Source of the DNA: an uncultured Blautia sp.
GTDB taxonomy: Bacteria; Bacillota; Clostridia; Lachnospirales; Lachnospiraceae
Length of the DNA: 28,219 nucleotides
Direction: 5' to 3'
Assembly (NCBI GenBank): GCA_900553515.1
Contig: USDN01000032.1
Location: 1 to 28,219 of the forward strand
Shown here piece by piece: positions 14,070 to 22,030 of this stretch (the first letter of the stretch is position 1; each line of letters begins with the position of its first letter). Both the position numbers and the translations under genes were made by a program. The notes under the pieces are model-generated. The model was not told the origin of the DNA and searched no databases. It saw nothing but the letters and a program-made list of their open reading frames with translations.

Positions 14070-15359
14070 ATGAAGAAAAAAACAGTTGCAGCAATGTTGA
14101 CAATGTGTATGGTTCTTGGTATGACGGCCTGCGCAGGCGGCGAAAAAGAGGAAAAAACAGCTGAAAAAACAGAAAATGCCGCTGAAACAGAAGAAAAAGA
14201 AGAGAAAGCAGATAAAACAGAAACGGAAGATACAAAGGATAAGGCAAAAGCATCTGTAAGACTTGTTTCAGTAGAAGATATATCCAGGTATGTTACAGTG
14301 GGAGAATATAAGGGACTGAAGCTTGATAAAGTGGTTGCACCTGTTTCAGACAGTGAGACTGACGTTGAAATAGAATTTCGTCTTCAGGAAAACCCGGAAG
14401 AGGTGCAGGGGGCTTCTGTGGAAACAGGGGATCAGGTGAGAATCAATTTTACAGGAACTATTGATGGAAAAGCTTTTGAGGGAGGATCAGAACAGGATTT
14501 TGATCTGCTTGTTGGACAAAGCGGAATCACAGAAGAATTCGATCAGGGCGTTCTGGGAATGAAAAAAGGTGAAACAAAAGAGATTTCTGTTAATTTCCCG
14601 GAAGAATATTATGACAGTGAGGTAGCTGGGAAATCTGCAGTATATGAGGTGACTGTACAGAAGATCAGCAGGACTCCGGAACTTACAGATGAATGGGTAG
14701 CTGCAAATACAGAAAGCAAAACTGTGGCAGAATACAGAGAAGCAGTAAAGAAAGAACTTCAGGCAGACGCAGAGGAAATGGCAGGATATGCCCTGCAGAC
14801 TCAGGCATGGAATCAGGTGCTGGAAAATTCTGAGATAAAAGAATATCCGGAGGAGGATATCAAGGCTGCTATTGATGCATATAAGGCACTGAACCAGGAT
14901 TATGTAGATCAGGCTCAGATGGACATGAGTGAATTTTTGAGATCCCAGGGGATCACAGAAGAAGAGTATGAGGAAGAATGCAGACAGTATGCCGAGGCTA
15001 AAGTGGAACAGAATCTGATCGTACAGTATATCATGGATCAGGAAGATTTAAGCTTTGAAGATGAAACCGCAGAAGAAGTCCAGAAAGAACTCATACAGCA
15101 GTATGGAGCTGCTGATATTGAAGAACTTGTGGAGTATTATGGACAGACAGCAGTAAATGAATCCCTGGCTCTTCTTCGGGTAGAGCAGTTTATTGTGGAT
15201 AATGCAGAGATTAATGAAAAAACAGGCGGAAGTGCTGAGCCTGCTGAGAACGAAGATGCTCTGGAAGAGGAGGGCATGTATGATACAGCAGAGGATACTG
15301 CCGACCAGCAGCTCGAGACAGAAGGCGCGGAAACAGAGGATGATGTTGTAGAAGGATAA
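14070..15359 (+). CDS. Trigger-factor-like peptidyl-prolyl isomerase lipoprotein
   Basis: This 429-residue lipoprotein has a signal peptide and lipobox LGMTAC (cysteine 21), then a 40-residue Glu/Lys/Thr-rich spacer. An FKBP-type isomerase domain spans about residues 117-200 (DQVRINFTGTIDGKAFEGG, ITEEFDQGVLGMKKGETKEI). A helical region similar to the trigger-factor C-terminal chaperone domain follows (about 205-390), then an acidic tail. It is therefore a surface-attached version of the trigger-factor architecture, likely helping exported proteins fold outside the membrane. The start at 14070 is chosen because AAAGGAGA lies just upstream and the signal peptide begins there; the frame is open earlier without a site. 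Its operon partners are exported deacetylase-like proteins, plausible clients. Confidence 0.85.
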   Translation: MKKKTVAAMLTMCMVLGMTACAGGEKEEKTAEKTENAAETEEKEEKADKTETEDTKDKAKASVRLVSVEDISRYVTVGEYKGLKLDKVVAPVSDSETDVEIEFRLQENPEEVQGASVETGDQVRINFTGTIDGKAFEGGSEQDFDLLVGQSGITEEFDQGVLGMKKGETKEISVNFPEEYYDSEVAGKSAVYEVTVQKISRTPELTDEWVAANTESKTVAEYREAVKKELQADAEEMAGYALQTQAWNQVLENSEIKEYPEEDIKAAIDAYKALNQDYVDQAQMDMSEFLRSQGITEEEYEEECRQYAEAKVEQNLIVQYIMDQEDLSFEDETAEEVQKELIQQYGAADIEELVEYYGQTAVNESLALLRVEQFIVDNAEINEKTGGSAEPAENEDALEEEGMYDTAEDTADQQLETEGAETEDDVVEG

Positions 15360-15462
15360 GGTGTCAGCCAGGTTTTTGGCAGCAGGATGTCTGGTGGAAA
15401 CGCAAAAATGGATAATTTTAGGAAAATTTAAGAAAAATGTCAAAATCCCACAGGAAGTTCTA

Positions 15463-15491
15463 TTGTATTTCTTTGGAAAATAGAGTATGAT
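15463..15491 (+). promoter_or_regulatory. Sigma-A-type promoter of the canonical deacetylase gene
   Basis: TTGTAT (15463-15468) and TATGAT (15486-15491) are exactly 17 bases apart, 49 bases before the start at 15540. The rest of the 180-base gap shows no ORF and no clear terminator. Confidence 0.6.
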
Positions 15492-15539
15492 AGACACGAC
15501 AAACAAATATAGATTCAGGTAATAACGGGTGGGAAACAG

Positions 15540-16838
15540 ATGGATAAAAAAGTTTTGCGAGAAAGGATGCGTAAGAAACAGCAGCAGCTGCGCCGTCGGA
15601 AGATGATGAAGCTGGGCGGCTATATACTTGCAGTCATATTAGTTGTTGTTTTTATTGTAAAAGGTGTGATCCTTCCTATAACGAAAGGGATCAGCGGAAA
15701 AGACGCAGACAAACCTGTACAGGTGGAGGCTGATGCAGATAAAACGGCAGAAGCAGAAGGAACAGAAGATGAACCGGCTGCAGGGAAGACGGAAGAAGGA
15801 GAGGCTGTCAGGATGCCTCTGGCAACGGTCTCTCATATTACAAAAGCTTCTGATATGACAGCCGGCTGGCATGAAGATGAAAATGGCAAATGGTATCAGA
15901 ATTATGACAGAACCTATTTTGCCGGAGGTATGCAGGAAATAGACGGCAAGACCTATTCCTTTGACGACAATGGGTACATACAGACCGGATGGGTCAGCGA
16001 CGGATTTGATGATCTGTATTTTAATGAAGACGGATCTTATAATCCGGAAAAACATAAACCAAGGCTGGCGCTTACTTTTGATGACGGGCCGGGACAGTAC
16101 ACAGATCAGCTTCTGGACTGCCTGGAGGAGAATAATGCTCATGCGACTTTCTTTATGCAGGGACAGAATGTTGGAGAATGGGAAGATACCGTACAGAGAA
16201 TGCTGGACATTGGCTGCGAGCTTGGAAATCACAGTTGGAATCATCCGGAAGTAACGCTGCAGGGGCTTTCAGACGATCAGGTAGTGGAGCAGATCCAGAA
16301 AACGGATGACGCGCTGCTAAAGGCATGCGGACAGAAGTCAACGGTAGCCCGTGCGCCTTATGGGGCTGCTGGAGACAGAGAGTTCCAGCTTGCACAGAAA
16401 CCTTTCTTTATGTGGTCTCTGGATACAGAGGACTGGCGTTATATGGATGTAGAGCATAATATTGATGCAGTTATGAACGGAGACCTGACAGATGGTTCTA
16501 TCATTTTGATGCATGATATTCATGAGCCTTCTGTACAGGCAGCGCTTCAGATCATTCCTCAGCTTGTAGAAAAAGGTTATAAGCTGATGACAGTCAGTGA
16601 GCTTGCTGCTGCAAAAGATGTAGAGCTGCAGTACGCTTCCTATGTGGATTTCTGGGACAGCAGTCTTGCGAAAGGTCTGGTGGCAGGCTATAATGGTCCT
16701 CTTCTTGAGTCAGACAGTTCTGAGGAGAGCTCCGATGACGGAAGCGACATCTCTGACGGAGAGGAAGACTATTCTGACGGAAGTGAAGAAGATTATTCTG
16801 ATGGAGAAGACTACTCTGACGGAAGTGAAGAATACTGA
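15540..16838 (+). CDS. Membrane-anchored peptidoglycan/polysaccharide deacetylase (NodB, CE4 type)
   Basis: This 432-residue protein has a basic N-terminus, one membrane helix (about residues 24-45), and an acidic linker. A short choline-binding-like repeat segment follows (about 109-165, with GWHEDENGKWYQ, IDGKTYSFDDNGYIQTGW), then a complete NodB domain. All five motifs are visible: TFDDGPG (D181, D182), HSWNH (H231, H235), RAPYG (R271), DTEDW (D295-W299) and MHDIH (H325). It should remove N- or O-acetyl groups from cell-wall glycan outside the membrane, using a divalent metal. The C-terminus is an acidic Asp/Ser/Glu/Gly repeat tail. A GGGTGGGA site precedes the ATG. It has its own promoter, separate from the tandem paralogs upstream. 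Confidence 0.9.
   Translation: MDKKVLRERMRKKQQQLRRRKMMKLGGYILAVILVVVFIVKGVILPITKGISGKDADKPVQVEADADKTAEAEGTEDEPAAGKTEEGEAVRMPLATVSHITKASDMTAGWHEDENGKWYQNYDRTYFAGGMQEIDGKTYSFDDNGYIQTGWVSDGFDDLYFNEDGSYNPEKHKPRLALTFDDGPGQYTDQLLDCLEENNAHATFFMQGQNVGEWEDTVQRMLDIGCELGNHSWNHPEVTLQGLSDDQVVEQIQKTDDALLKACGQKSTVARAPYGAAGDREFQLAQKPFFMWSLDTEDWRYMDVEHNIDAVMNGDLTDGSIILMHDIHEPSVQAALQIIPQLVEKGYKLMTVSELAAAKDVELQYASYVDFWDSSLAKGLVAGYNGPLLESDSSEESSDDGSDISDGEEDYSDGSEEDYSDGEDYSDGSEEY
16767..16832 (+). repeat. Short tandem repeat coding an acidic DYSDG(S)EE tail
   Basis: Three adjacent units read DYSDGSEE, DYSDGE and DYSDGSEE. The DNA is nearly identical between units 1 and 3. The repeat ends the deacetylase four bases before its stop codon region. 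Confidence 0.85.
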
Positions 16839-16865
16839 TCCTATAATAAACGGAAATAACAGTAT

Positions 16866-16910
16866 AATAAGGGCGAACAGGAAAGCGGAAGCTCCCTGTT
16901 CGCCCTTATT
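16866..16910. terminator. 16-bp perfect stem-loop after the deacetylase gene
   Basis: Bases 16866-16881 pair perfectly with 16895-16910; the 13-base loop can form a further AGC-GGAA-GCT mini-stem. It begins 28 bases after the stop codon. There is no T run on either strand, so it may act as an RNA 3' stabiliser or a factor-dependent terminator rather than a classical one. Confidence 0.6.
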
Positions 16911-16917
16911 CATTCGT

Positions 16918-16950
16918 CAGGAAAGCCGCACGGTTTGTACCGCTTTCCTG
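16918..16950. repeat. Second stem-loop able to exchange pairing with the first
   Basis: CAGGAAAG (16918-16925) pairs with CTTTCCTG (16943-16950), with an inner CGGT/ACCG stem. In addition 16940-16950 (ccgctttcctg) is a perfect 11-base complement of 16878-16888 in the first hairpin. Two mutually exclusive folds are therefore possible. Confidence 0.55.
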
Positions 16951-16963
16951 GCGTAAAATCCTG

Positions 16964-16992
16964 TTGAAGAGATACCTGAATTTGGGTATAAT
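16964..16992 (+). promoter_or_regulatory. Sigma-A-type promoter of the GH13/glgB pair
   Basis: TTGAAG (16964-16969) and a perfect TATAAT (16987-16992) are 17 bases apart, about 55 bases before the GTG start at 17046. In the leader, TCTCAG and CTGAGA can form a 6-bp stem just before the AGGAGG site. Confidence 0.75.
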
Positions 16993-17045
16993 AGGAATAG
17001 ATCATCTCAGAACCGGGAAAGGATCTGAGACAGGAGGACAGCGTA

Positions 17046-18398
17046 GTGGGCAAATGGTTTGAAGAAGCAGTATTTTATCACATGTATCCTATCGGAATGA
17101 CAGGAGCACCAAGAAAAAATAAAAGTACAGAGGTAACTCACAGATTTGACAGCCTGATGAAATGGCTGCCTCATATTAAGGATCTGGGATGTACGGCAAT
17201 TTATATCGGACCTCTGTTTGAGTCAACCACACATGGATATGATACCCGGGACTACAGGACTGTAGACAGGCGACTGGGAGACAATGATGATTTTAAACAG
17301 TTTGTGACGGAAGCTCATAAACTGGAAATAAGGGTTGTGGTGGATGGAGTGTTCAACCATACCGGGAGAGAATTTTTTGCGTTTCAGGATATTCAGAAGA
17401 ACAGAGAGCAGTCTCCATACTGCAGCTGGTACAAGGGCATCAATTTTGGATGGAATTCCCCTTATAACGACGGTTTTGGATATGAAGCCTGGAGAAATTG
17501 TTTTGAACTGGTAAACTTAAATCTCTGGGAGCCGAAGGTAAGGGAATACCTTTTGGATGTGATCGGTTTCTGGATCGATGAATTTGATATAGATGGAATC
17601 CGACTTGACTGTGCAGACTGTCTGGAGTTTTCCTTTATGGAGGATATGAGACGGTTTACAAATGAGAAGAAAAAAGATTTCTGGCTGATGGGAGAGGTGA
17701 TCCATGGAGATTACAGCCGTTATGTAAAGCCGGAAATGTTGGATTCTGTAACAAATTATGAACTGCATAAGGGACTTTATTCCGGTCATAACGATCATAA
17801 TTATTTTGAGATCGCACACACTATCCGCAGGGAATTTGACGCAAACGGAGGAATTTATAAGGGACTCCGTCTGTATTCCTTTGTGGACAATCATGATGTG
17901 GACAGAATTGCGTCAAAGCTTAATGTACCGGGTCATGTCTATCCAGTGTATACGCTTCTTTTTACTCTTCCGGGAATCCCTTCTGTTTATTATGGATCAG
18001 AATGGGGGATCCAGGGACGCAAGGAAGGCGGAAATGATGATCCTCTCCGTCCGGCTGTGGATATCGAGGAGGCGCTTAAAAGTCCTGATAACCCGAAGCT
18101 TCTGGAATGGGTGAAGCTTCTGGGAAAAATCCACAGAGAAGAACCGTCACTGGCAGACGGAAGTTATCAGGAACTGCTTCTGACCAACAGGCAGTATGCT
18201 TTTGCCCGGAAGCTGGATGGAGAAGGGATTGTAGTGGCAGTGAATAATGATGAAAATCCAGCAGAACTCCGGATCAGGATTCCGGAGGGAGGCAGAAGCT
18301 ATACAAGTCTGATCAGCGGAAAAGAAGCAGTGGTGCAGGATGGCTGTATCTGTGTGACACTTGCGCCTAATGAAAGTGAGATTTTTAAATTTAAGTAA
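17046..18398 (+). CDS. Cytoplasmic alpha-amylase-family (GH13) glucosidase
   Basis: This 450-residue GH13 enzyme has no signal peptide, so it acts inside the cell. The conserved regions are complete: DGVFNH, GIRLDCAD with nucleophile D188, GEV with acid/base E217, and VDNHD with stabiliser D284. A short C-terminal beta domain follows (about 370-450). It should hydrolyse or rearrange alpha-1,4 (or 1,6) glucans such as maltodextrins; the exact specificity (maltogenic amylase, cyclomaltodextrinase-like, or other) cannot be fixed from sequence. The start is GTG at 17046 with AGGAGG at 17032-17037, eight bases upstream. glgB follows after 28 bases, suggesting joint work on intracellular glycogen. 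Confidence 0.93.
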   Translation: MGKWFEEAVFYHMYPIGMTGAPRKNKSTEVTHRFDSLMKWLPHIKDLGCTAIYIGPLFESTTHGYDTRDYRTVDRRLGDNDDFKQFVTEAHKLEIRVVVDGVFNHTGREFFAFQDIQKNREQSPYCSWYKGINFGWNSPYNDGFGYEAWRNCFELVNLNLWEPKVREYLLDVIGFWIDEFDIDGIRLDCADCLEFSFMEDMRRFTNEKKKDFWLMGEVIHGDYSRYVKPEMLDSVTNYELHKGLYSGHNDHNYFEIAHTIRREFDANGGIYKGLRLYSFVDNHDVDRIASKLNVPGHVYPVYTLLFTLPGIPSVYYGSEWGIQGRKEGGNDDPLRPAVDIEEALKSPDNPKLLEWVKLLGKIHREEPSLADGSYQELLLTNRQYAFARKLDGEGIVVAVNNDENPAELRIRIPEGGRSYTSLISGKEAVVQDGCICVTLAPNESEIFKFK

Positions 18399-18426
18399 AT
18401 ATAAGGATTAAGGGAGGTACTTTCTG

Positions 18427-20313
18427 ATGGGAGAGAAAATGCAGTTTTCAGAGTTGGATCAATATCTGTTTGGACAGGGGACCCATTATGATATTTATAA
18501 AAAACTTGGCGCACATCCTGCTGTGGAAGGAAGAAAACAGGGTGTTTATTTTGCTGTCTGGGCGCCAAATGCTCAGTCGGTTTCTGTGATCGGAGATTTT
18601 AATAAATGGGATACAGAAGCCAATCCTATGAAAAAAGCAGGACCTATTGGTGTGTTTGAGGTTTTTGTGCCGGGAGCAAAGGTTGGGGATCTTTATAAAT
18701 TCTATATTGTGGGCATGCATGGAGAAAAGCTTTATAAGGCGGATCCTTATGCAAATGAAGCGGAACTGCGCCCGGGAACAGCCTCCAGAGTTGCAGATAT
18801 CGGTAATTATAAATGGAAAGATGCAACATGGATGAAGAAACGTCAGGGGTTTAATGAAGCTACAGATGCCATGTCCATTTATGAGGTACATCCTGGTTCA
18901 TGGAAGAAACATCCGATCAATGAGGAAGACGAAAACGGATTTTATAATTACCGGGAATTTGCCCATGAACTTGCAAAATATGTGAAAGAAATGGGATATA
19001 CCCATGTGGAATTAATGGGGATTGCAGAACATCCTTTTGATGGATCATGGGGTTATCAGGTAACCGGATATTATGCGCCTACCTCCCGTTACGGAACAGC
19101 GCAGGATTTTAAATATATGGTGGACTATCTTCACAGGAACAGGATCGGCGTGATCCTTGACTGGGTTCCGGCACATTTTCCAAGAGATGCCCATGGCCTG
19201 GCAGAATTTGACGGAACTGCTGTTTATGAGCATCAGGATCCACGTCAGGGAGAGCATCCGGACTGGGGAACCAAGATTTATAATTACGGACGTCCGGAGG
19301 TTAAGAACTTCCTGATCGCAAATGCTCTTTTCTGGGTAGAGGAATGTCATGTAGACGGTCTTCGTGTAGACGCAGTAGCCTCTATGCTGTATCTTGATTA
19401 CGGCAAACAGGATGGTCAATGGGTGGCAAATAAATACGGCGATAACAAAAATCTGGAGGCTATCGAATTCTTTAAACATCTGAACACAGTTGTACTGGGA
19501 AGAAACCATGGAACAGTGATGATCGCAGAAGAGTCCACGGCATGGCCTATGGTTACAGGTAAGGCAGAGGATGACGGTCTTGGATTTTCTCTGAAATGGA
19601 ATATGGGATGGATGAACGACTTTCTGGAATATATGAAGCTGGATCCGTATTTCCGTAAATTTAATCATAATAAGATGACCTTTTCCATGACTTATGCATA
19701 CAGCGAAAAATACGTCCTTGTGATATCTCATGATGAAGTGGTGCATCTGAAGTGTTCTATGCTGAATAAAATGCCAGGATATCCGGACGATAAATTCAAG
19801 AATCTGAAAGCAGCCTATGCCTTCATGTTCTTCCATCCGGGCAAAAAGCTTCTGTTTATGGGACAGGAGTTTGGACAGCTTCGTGAGTGGAGTGAGGAAA
19901 GAGAGCTTGACTGGTTTCTTTTAGGTGAAGATAACCACAAGGATCTGCAGTCCTTTGTAAAGACACTTCTTCATATGTACAAAAAATATCCGGCTCTTTA
20001 TGGCGGAGACAATGATCCTAAAGGCTTTGAGTGGATCAATGCAGACGATGGCGACAGAAGCATTTTCAGCTTTGTGCGTAAATCTCCGACAAAGAGAAAT
20101 AACCTTCTGTTTGTGGTAAACTTTACGCCGGTAGAACGTACCGATTACCGGGTTGGCGTTCCTAAAAAGAAACAGTATAAGCTGATCATGGATGAAAACG
20201 GACTTCTGGAAAAACCACAGGTATTTAAGGCGGAAACAAAAGAGTGTGATAACAGAGAGTATTCTTTTGCATATTCACTGCCGCCATATGGAGTTGCAGT
20301 ATTTACATATTGA
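18427..20313 (+). CDS. glgB: 1,4-alpha-glucan branching enzyme
   Basis: This 628-residue GH13 branching enzyme cuts alpha-1,4 chains and rejoins them through alpha-1,6 links during glycogen synthesis. An N-terminal CBM48 domain (about residues 20-115, with VYFAVWAPNAQSVSVIGDFN) precedes the catalytic barrel. Visible catalytic residues are D315 in LRVDAVASMLYLDY, E368 in MIAEEST, and H435-D436 in ISHDEVVH. The C-terminal beta domain ends with PPYGVAVFTY. The length equals the usual bacterial GlgB with a single N-terminal module. An AGGGAGGT site precedes the ATG at 18427. No other glycogen genes (glgC, glgA, glgP) are in the window. Confidence 0.96.
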   Translation: MGEKMQFSELDQYLFGQGTHYDIYKKLGAHPAVEGRKQGVYFAVWAPNAQSVSVIGDFNKWDTEANPMKKAGPIGVFEVFVPGAKVGDLYKFYIVGMHGEKLYKADPYANEAELRPGTASRVADIGNYKWKDATWMKKRQGFNEATDAMSIYEVHPGSWKKHPINEEDENGFYNYREFAHELAKYVKEMGYTHVELMGIAEHPFDGSWGYQVTGYYAPTSRYGTAQDFKYMVDYLHRNRIGVILDWVPAHFPRDAHGLAEFDGTAVYEHQDPRQGEHPDWGTKIYNYGRPEVKNFLIANALFWVEECHVDGLRVDAVASMLYLDYGKQDGQWVANKYGDNKNLEAIEFFKHLNTVVLGRNHGTVMIAEESTAWPMVTGKAEDDGLGFSLKWNMGWMNDFLEYMKLDPYFRKFNHNKMTFSMTYAYSEKYVLVISHDEVVHLKCSMLNKMPGYPDDKFKNLKAAYAFMFFHPGKKLLFMGQEFGQLREWSEERELDWFLLGEDNHKDLQSFVKTLLHMYKKYPALYGGDNDPKGFEWINADDGDRSIFSFVRKSPTKRNNLLFVVNFTPVERTDYRVGVPKKKQYKLIMDENGLLEKPQVFKAETKECDNREYSFAYSLPPYGVAVFTY

Positions 20314-20365
20314 TATTTTGGATATATTCAGGACGACTTTGCCCCAATTTTTGGAAGAAAAAATA

Positions 20366-20394
20366 TTGATTTTTGTGAAGAGATAGGGTATACT
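20366..20394 (+). promoter_or_regulatory. Strong sigma-A-type promoter of the 77-residue protein gene
   Basis: TTGATT (20366-20371) and TATACT (20389-20394) are 17 bases apart. A 6-bp hairpin (GTCTGA/TCAGAC, 20401-20416) sits at the expected 5' end of the transcript. Confidence 0.7.
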
Positions 20395-20466
20395 GTATGC
20401 GTCTGAAAGTTCAGACAATTACTGATGACGAAGAATCGATAATTGAATCCTGAAAGGAGAATAAAA

Positions 20467-20700
20467 ATGAAAGTATCTAACATTAAAAATGTAGAAAAGT
20501 TTTTTGAGGTAGTAGATAGCTGTACAGGTAAAGTTGAGCTTGTAACAGGAGAGGGAGACAGACTGAACCTGAAATCCAAACTTTCCCAGTATGTATCTCT
20601 GGCAAATATCTTCTCCGGCGGAGAAATTCCGGAACTGGAAATCGTTGCTTATGAGAAAGAAGATATTGATAAGCTGTTAAACTTTATGATTAACGGCTAA
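20467..20700 (+). CDS. Small cytoplasmic protein of unknown function (77 residues)
   Basis: The ATG at 20467 follows AAAGGAGA at 20454-20460. The 77-residue product has no membrane helix or signal peptide. It looks like a compact alpha/beta protein: NIKNVEKFFEVVDSC helix, GKVELVTGEGDRLNLKSKLSQY strands, IPELEIVAYEKEDIDKLLNFM. I do not recognise a characterised family; the general pattern is that of a short conserved clostridial housekeeping-type protein. It has a good own promoter, a 5' hairpin and a 3' hairpin, so it looks like a monocistronic, probably well-expressed gene between glgB and the GTPase pair. Confidence 0.75.
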   Translation: MKVSNIKNVEKFFEVVDSCTGKVELVTGEGDRLNLKSKLSQYVSLANIFSGGEIPELEIVAYEKEDIDKLLNFMING

Positions 20701-20714
20701 GATGAAAGCAAAGG

Positions 20715-20741
20715 CGGGGGCATGACAGGTTCATGTCCCCG
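20715..20741 (+). terminator. Stem-loop after the 77-residue protein gene
   Basis: CGGGGGCATGA (20715-20725) pairs with TCATGTCCCCG (20731-20741), 11 bp with one G-U and a five-base loop. The T tail is weak (TTATGT), so termination strength is uncertain. Confidence 0.55.
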
Positions 20742-20748
20742 TTATGTG

Positions 20749-20782
20749 CCTGCTGAGGTATCTGAATGAAACAGACAGCAGG
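20749..20782. repeat. Inverted repeat in the gap before the GTPase genes
   Basis: CCTGCTG (20749-20755) pairs with CAGCAGG (20776-20782), extended by TCTG/CAGA across a five-base bulge. It directly precedes a TATAAT at 20787-20792 that might be a -10 box without a clear -35. Confidence 0.45.
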
Positions 20783-20808
20783 TGTATATAATAAAAAATA
20801 AACAGCTG

Positions 20809-20838
20809 TGACCAGGGGGTATTTTTACTTCCTGGTCA
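20809..20838 (+). promoter_or_regulatory. Hairpin or operator palindrome in the leader of the GTPase pair
   Basis: TGACCAGG (20809-20816) and CCTGGTCA (20831-20838) are a perfect inverted repeat. The inner GG/TT and GTA/TAC pairs extend it to 13 bp around a TTTT loop. It ends 42 bases before the start codon and has no T run after it, so a leader structure or protein-binding site is more likely than a terminator. Confidence 0.5.
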
Positions 20839-20880
20839 AATGTACGTTAAATTAATTAAATGAGAAAAGGGGAATAGATT

Positions 20881-22017
20881 ATGACAAAAATTGACATTAT
20901 CTCCGGTTTTCTTGGTGCCGGCAAAACAACTCTTATCAAAAAACTTCTTCAGGAGGCTTTTCAGGAAGAACAGGTTGTTCTGATCGAAAATGAATTCGGT
21001 GAGATCGGTATTGACGGAGGATTTCTGAAAGAAGCGGGAATTGAGATCCGGGAAATGAATTCCGGCTGTATCTGCTGCTCTCTGGTAGGGGATTTCGGTG
21101 CATCTCTGAAAGAGGTGATCGAGAAATATCATCCGGACAGGATCCTGATCGAGCCATCCGGCGTGGGCAAGCTGTCTGACGTGATCCGTGCGGTAAAGGA
21201 TGTACAGGAAGAGACAGGTCTTGTGCTGAATAGCTATACAACTGTGGTAGACGCCAAGAAATGTAAAATGTATATGAGAAACTTTGGTGAATTCTTTAAT
21301 AACCAGGTAGAGTATGCCGGAGCTATCATCATGAGCAGAACGGATATCGTGGATGAGGAAAAAGCTATGCAGTCAATGGAACTTCTCCGTGAGCTGAATG
21401 CCAAAGCTGCCATTATCACCACCCCGATCGAAAAGCTGGATGGAAAGAAGCTTCTTGAAGTAATGGAGCATCCGGTATCCCTGGAGCAGGAAATGATGGA
21501 TGAGGAGGTATGCCCGGAATGCGGTCATGTACATGAGCACGGACATCATCACCATGAGGAGCACCATCACCACGGGGAACACGAACACCATCATAGCCAT
21601 GATTGCGATTGCGGCCACGATCACGGGAAACACGAGCATCATCACGACCATGAGTGCGGCTGCGGCCACGATCACGGGGAACACGAACACCATCACGACC
21701 ATGAGTGCGGCTGTGGTCACGAGCATCACCACCATCATGCAGACGAGGTGTTTACAAGCTGGGGATGTGAGACTGTTAAGAAATATTCCAGAGAAAATCT
21801 TGAAAAGATCCTGGAGACTCTTTCTGGATCAGAGGAGTATGGTGTGATCCTTCGTGCAAAGGGAATGCTTCCGGCAGAAGACGGAACCTGGATCTATTTT
21901 GATATGGTTCCGGAGGAAACAGAGATCCGCGAGGGTGCGCCGGAATATACCGGACGTCTCTGTGTGATCGGATCAAAATTAAACGAGGACAGGCTGGCGG
22001 AACTCTTCGGATTATAA
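20881..22017 (+). CDS. G3E-family (COG0523/CobW-like) GTPase with His/Cys-rich metal-binding insert
   Basis: This 378-residue P-loop GTPase of the CobW/ZNG1-type metallochaperone group has Walker A GFLGAGKTT (G9-T17) and the family metal motif CICC (C63, C65, C66). EPSG comes at about residue 96, and MSRTD sits at the NKxD position. A long insert (about residues 216-287) has dozens of His with Asp, Glu and Cys-x-Cys, built partly from 17-residue tandem repeats. A CobW C-terminal domain follows (about 295-378). Such proteins use GTP to deliver metals (zinc, cobalt, nickel) to target proteins; the metal is not decidable here. A structured leader precedes it. The second GTPase starts 14 bases after the stop. 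Confidence 0.92.
   Translation: MTKIDIISGFLGAGKTTLIKKLLQEAFQEEQVVLIENEFGEIGIDGGFLKEAGIEIREMNSGCICCSLVGDFGASLKEVIEKYHPDRILIEPSGVGKLSDVIRAVKDVQEETGLVLNSYTTVVDAKKCKMYMRNFGEFFNNQVEYAGAIIMSRTDIVDEEKAMQSMELLRELNAKAAIITTPIEKLDGKKLLEVMEHPVSLEQEMMDEEVCPECGHVHEHGHHHHEEHHHHGEHEHHHSHDCDCGHDHGKHEHHHDHECGCGHDHGEHEHHHDHECGCGHEHHHHHADEVFTSWGCETVKKYSRENLEKILETLSGSEEYGVILRAKGMLPAEDGTWIYFDMVPEETEIREGAPEYTGRLCVIGSKLNEDRLAELFGL
21574..21741 (+). repeat. 51-bp tandem repeats coding the His/Cys-rich insert
   Basis: Two adjacent 51-bp units (21613-21663 and 21664-21714) code for nearly identical 17-residue blocks starting GHDHG and ending HECGC. A shorter diverged copy precedes them (21574-21612) and a partial copy follows from 21715. 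This indicates recent growth by unit duplication. Confidence 0.85.
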
Positions 22018-22030
22018 AAGGAGGATGAGG

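Noticed and set aside
19045..19836. 263-residue minus-strand ORF opposite glgB
   Set aside because: It is antisense to conserved catalytic regions of glgB and has no independent coding evidence.
21373..21738. Minus-strand hydrophobic ORF (Met/Val-rich, membrane-like) opposite the His-rich insert
   Set aside because: His codons (CAC/CAT) read in reverse as Val/Met, so the apparent membrane protein is an artefact of the repeat.
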